A stretch of 8,845 bases of DNA. Source: Deltaproteobacteria bacterium (lineage in GTDB: Bacteria; Desulfobacterota; Desulfarculia; Adiutricales; JAGVGV01). The position numbers were made by a program, and so were the translations under genes. The stretch is from the NCBI GenBank assembly GCA_015233515.1, contig JADFXS010000112.1, positions 1 to 8,845 of the forward strand, written 5' to 3'. Shown here piece after piece: positions 7,103 through 8,845 of this stretch. Every line of letters starts with the position of its first letter. Position 1 is the first letter of the stretch. The notes under the pieces are model-generated. The model was not told where the DNA came from. It did no database searches and saw only the letters and a program-made list of their open reading frames with translations.

Positions 7103-7130
7103 TTAGCAACTTGTTTATTCTGCTTATCAT
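7103..7130 (+). promoter_or_regulatory. Candidate sigma-70-type promoter of the membrane protein gene
   Basis: TTAGCA (7103-7108) and TATCAT (7125-7130) are separated by 16 bases, matching the -35 and -10 consensus at 4/6 and 5/6. An A/T-tract resembling an UP element (about 7087-7102) precedes them. Transcription would start near 7137, about 20 bases before ATG 7157, excluding the palindrome from the message. This is prediction from consensus only. Confidence 0.35.
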
Positions 7131-7156
7131 TTCCGTGTAGGCTCTCGAGGTAGTCC

Positions 7157-8845
7157 ATGAACGACGAAGTAAAGTTTACTCCGGCCATTTATTTTTCCGT
7201 GGCTCTGGTTTCCGGAGCCATCATTGCTTATGAGCTTTTCGTTATGCGAGTCTTCGCCAATGGCGGGTGGGCCCATTTCGGCTCCACGGTTATCAGTATC
7301 GCCATGTTTGGCTTCGGGGTTTTCAGCACCATCTTGTGTATCTGGCGACCAATATTTAAAGCCAGGAGCGGTTTCTGGATAAACTTGGCGCTCATCGGCT
7401 TGGGCCCGCTCATGGTGGCCGCCAATATCGTGGCCCAGCAAATCCCTTTCAACCCCATTTTTTTAGTCTCCGATCCTGATCAAAAATATTTACTGACTTT
7501 GCTCTTTGTAATCTATTTTATTCCCTTTTTATTCGGCGCCGGTTTCCTGGGCATGATCTTCCTGACCGGGCAGCAGGATTTTGGCAAGGTTTATTTCGCC
7601 AATATGACCGGTTCCGGACTTGGCGGTTTATTCATTTTTATAACCATGTATTATCTACGGCCGGAACAACTATTTATTATCCCGGTTCTGATTTGGGCTT
7701 TGGGATTGATTCTTTGGTTAATCGGGAAATCACAGAAAAAACTGATACCCGTGGCTATAGTGGTGGCCATCCTCACTCTGGTCGGCGGCCAGCAATTTCC
7801 TCAAGTCAACATTTCCGCCTTCAAAGGAGTCAGTTACGCGAAAAACTTCCCGGATTCTCAAAGAGTTTATGATAATGCCGGGCCTTTCGGGTATTTGGAA
7901 GTTTATTTGAGCTCGTATTTTCATTTCGCTCCTGGTTTGAGCGATACAGCCTCGCTTCATTTAAAAGAAATGCCGGAAAAGGCTTACTTGGGAATGTATA
8001 TCGACGGCGACGGCCCTATCGGCATAATGAAGAAATTGCCCCCCAGCCAAACGGAGTATATCAAATTCCTACCGTTATCCATGCCGTATCTGTTAAAGCC
8101 TCAAGCCGACGTCCTAGTGATGCAATTCGGCGGCGGCATATCCACCAACGTGGCCTTGAACCAGGGGGCGCGGCAAGTGACCGTGGCCGAAGGCAACCCC
8201 ATGGTGGTGGAAGCGATGCGGGATAGTTCTTATATATCTGATTTTACCGGCCACATTTTGGCCGACCCCCGAGTCAAGCTGGTTCCTTACGACGGCCGGA
8301 TCTTCGTAGCTCAGACCCAGGGACAATATGATATCGTCGACTTGAGTCTGGCTGATTCCACCGGCCTATCCATGCCCGGCGGGTCATCTATCTATGAAAA
8401 ATACAATTACACGAAAGAAACCCTGCAATCTTGTCTGAAAGCCTTGAAAAAAGGCGGGGTTTTGGCCATAACCGTCTGGAATAAAGAAGACCCTCCCAAA
8501 TCCACCCTGAAACTCATGCGCAGTCTGATCGAAGCCGGTTTGGAATCCGGAACCAAAGATATCAAGCAAGATCTTTTCATGGCTCACACCTATCTTTCCA
8601 CCTTGACTATGTTATACAAAGCCGGCGGGTTTTCCGCGGCCGAAGTCCAACAAATCGACGACTACTGTCACCAAATGAGCTTTGGAATAATCTATGAACC
8701 AGGTCAGGCCAAGCCGGCTGGAGATCTGGAACGGATTTTTCAAGCATACCGGGATGCGTACTTTGCCCCTGAGGAAAACGAAAATTTGGGCGCCGATGTG
8801 GATATGTCCGCTGATAATCTCTACCGTTTGGTGGCTGATCGCCTG
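7157..8845 (+). CDS. Polytopic membrane protein with spermidine-synthase-like (Rossmann) domain, 3' truncated by window edge
   Basis: The frame is open for 563 codons from ATG 7157 to the window edge with no stop; I translated it by hand. GAGG at 7147-7150 sits six bases before the ATG. Seven hydrophobic segments are visible (about 11-32, 42-63, 74-96, 110-134, 145-167, 171-190, 194-211). A soluble region follows, with a spermidine-synthase/methyltransferase-like Rossmann fold from about 300: ADVLVMQFGGGISTNVAL (317-334, nucleotide-binding glycine loop), VTVAEGNP (341-348, in place of the family 'VEID'), YDIVDLSLADSTGL (391-404) and LKKGGVLAITVW (430-441). In aminopropyltransferases the YDxIxxDxxDP loop carries the catalytic Asp; here the first Asp position aligns with Ser397 and only Asp400 remains, so polyamine synthesis is doubtful. 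Membrane-fused spermidine-synthase-like proteins are known as a family, mostly of unknown function. Basic loops RPIFKAR and KSQKK put the even loops inside, which would put the Rossmann domain outside. The residues after about 470 are not recognised. Confidence 0.8.
   Translation, partial: MNDEVKFTPAIYFSVALVSGAIIAYELFVMRVFANGGWAHFGSTVISIAMFGFGVFSTILCIWRPIFKARSGFWINLALIGLGPLMVAANIVAQQIPFNPIFLVSDPDQKYLLTLLFVIYFIPFLFGAGFLGMIFLTGQQDFGKVYFANMTGSGLGGLFIFITMYYLRPEQLFIIPVLIWALGLILWLIGKSQKKLIPVAIVVAILTLVGGQQFPQVNISAFKGVSYAKNFPDSQRVYDNAGPFGYLEVYLSSYFHFAPGLSDTASLHLKEMPEKAYLGMYIDGDGPIGIMKKLPPSQTEYIKFLPLSMPYLLKPQADVLVMQFGGGISTNVALNQGARQVTVAEGNPMVVEAMRDSSYISDFTGHILADPRVKLVPYDGRIFVAQTQGQYDIVDLSLADSTGLSMPGGSSIYEKYNYTKETLQSCLKALKKGGVLAITVWNKEDPPKSTLKLMRSLIEAGLESGTKDIKQDLFMAHTYLSTLTMLYKAGGFSAAEVQQIDDYCHQMSFGIIYEPGQAKPAGDLERIFQAYRDAYFAPEENENLGADVDMSADNLYRLVADRL

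Larger units (their letters stand above)
6800..7156 (+). other. Intergenic region between the PCMT-family gene and the membrane protein gene
   Basis: This 357-base gap holds an intrinsic terminator (6880-6927), a long imperfect palindrome (6938-7075), an AT-rich tract (about 7086-7103) and a candidate promoter (7103-7130). A 60-codon frame on the - strand (7188 to 7006) and an 82-codon frame on the + strand (6840 to 7088) run through the palindrome. Neither has a good ribosome site and I do not call them as genes. Confidence 0.6.

Noticed and set aside
7006..7188. 60-codon - strand frame (MAGVNFTSSFMDYLESLHG...)
   Set aside because: The composition looks protein-like, but there is only a weak GGAAAA ribosome site, it overlaps the start of the membrane protein gene, and half of it is the palindrome. 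It is kept as a clue to the palindrome's origin, not as a gene.

Overview
The window (8845 bases, mid-range GC) comes from a bacterial chromosome. It carries five protein genes, all on the + strand: the 3' part of smc, complete ftsY, an exported NlpC/P60-LysM peptidoglycan hydrolase, an exported PCMT-family methyltransferase, and the 5' part of a polytopic membrane protein with a spermidine-synthase-like domain. A probable lipobox on the hydrolase and Sec signals on two proteins suggest a Gram-negative (diderm) bacterium. An uncultivated deltaproteobacterium-like or FCB-like lineage would fit, but this is inference and no taxonomic marker settles it. There is no sign of phage, transposase, CRISPR or rRNA/tRNA genes.

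Layout. Bases 2-3869 hold a tight housekeeping pair: smc (chromosome condensation) overlaps ftsY (SRP receptor) by 26 bases. A 346-base gap with GC-rich hairpin potential follows. The hydrolase (4216-5331) has a near-perfect Shine-Dalgarno. A 490-base gap (5332-5821) contains a 16-base perfect palindrome, a convincing rho-independent terminator (5508-5557) and a possible small-RNA or leader region. The PCMT-family gene (5822-6799) ends in a second intrinsic terminator (6880-6927). Next comes a remarkable 138-base imperfect palindrome (6938-7075), then a candidate promoter and the membrane protein gene, which is open from 7157 to the window edge.

How the genes relate. smc/ftsY look co-transcribed. 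The three downstream genes are separated by terminators or long gaps and look like independent units, but share an envelope theme. The most unusual point is that two neighbouring genes both encode AdoMet-fold (Rossmann) enzymes predicted to face outward. The PCMT protein has a clear Sec signal peptide. The spermidine-synthase-like domain follows seven predicted membrane segments whose positive-inside pattern puts it outside. Neither AdoMet nor decarboxylated AdoMet is known to be available there, so these are either exported enzymes with an unknown cofactor supply, repurposed folds, or mis-predicted topologies.
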